Assembly: GCA_002429455.1 (NCBI GenBank)
Contig: DIZU01000024.1
Location: 4,325-17,377 of the forward strand
From: Methylotenera sp. UBA6020
GTDB taxonomy: Bacteria; Pseudomonadota; Gammaproteobacteria; Burkholderiales; Methylophilaceae
Direction of reading: 5' to 3'
DNA: 13,053 nucleotides
The notes beneath the pieces were generated by a model. That model saw nothing but the letters and a program-made list of their open reading frames with translations, was not told where the DNA came from and made no database searches. Below are positions 13,025 through 13,053 of the stretch, piece after piece. The stretch's first letter is position 1; every line of letters starts with the position of its first letter. The translations under genes and the position numbers were made by a program.

Positions 13025-13053
13025 ATGTTGGTGACCCGTCCTGAAATAAGTTG

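Overview
The window looks like chromosomal DNA of a facultatively anaerobic or NO-tolerant proteobacterium, most likely a betaproteobacterium (Nitrosomonadales/Methylophilaceae-like). This is a guess from moderate GC, protein resemblance and the gene mix; no rRNA or other phylogenetic marker is present. I see no CRISPR array, tRNA, rRNA or intact mobile element.

Region 1 (1-5630) is a nitric-oxide/nitrite response locus. On the minus strand lie a quinol-dependent NO reductase (norZ, 3' end just outside the window) and an NsrR-type [Fe-S] repressor. Divergent from nsrR on the plus strand is a four-gene run: a C-terminally short DUF59 protein, a DUF2249 protein, an HPP-family membrane protein (the family includes nitrite transporters) and NnrS. 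NsrR-like 23-bp operators (half-site near AAGATGCA) overlap the core promoter of norZ (two sites) and of the plus-strand run (one strong site, one weak). NsrR probably controls both arms and possibly itself.

Region 2 (5631-6550) is gene-poor and holds two small genes: a 50-aa acidic protein (plus) and a 40-aa lysine-rich protein (minus). A diverged ~50-bp direct repeat lies on either side of the second.

Region 3 (6549-8894, minus strand) is a cyclic-di-GMP unit. A TTGACA-type promoter is followed at once by a GEMM-I (c-di-GMP-I) riboswitch aptamer, a ~230-nt leader, and a membrane-anchored PAS-GGDEF-EAL protein. The enzyme that makes or breaks c-di-GMP thus appears to be controlled by a c-di-GMP-sensing RNA.

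Region 4 (8989-11663) carries a small cupin, a broken signal-peptide-only gene remnant, an unusual zinc-ribbon/DUF2628-like/type IV pilin-like fusion protein and a DUF1993 protein followed by a perfect 11-bp hairpin.

Region 5 (11880-13053) has a perfect FNR-type box (TTGATTTGGATCAA) about 41.5 bp upstream of the predicted start of a short transcript. That transcript encodes a 31-aa single-span membrane protein and ends at a strong intrinsic terminator. The window closes with a secreted Ala/Lys/Pro-rich 76-aa protein followed by two hairpins, the second a 30-bp perfect palindrome terminator.
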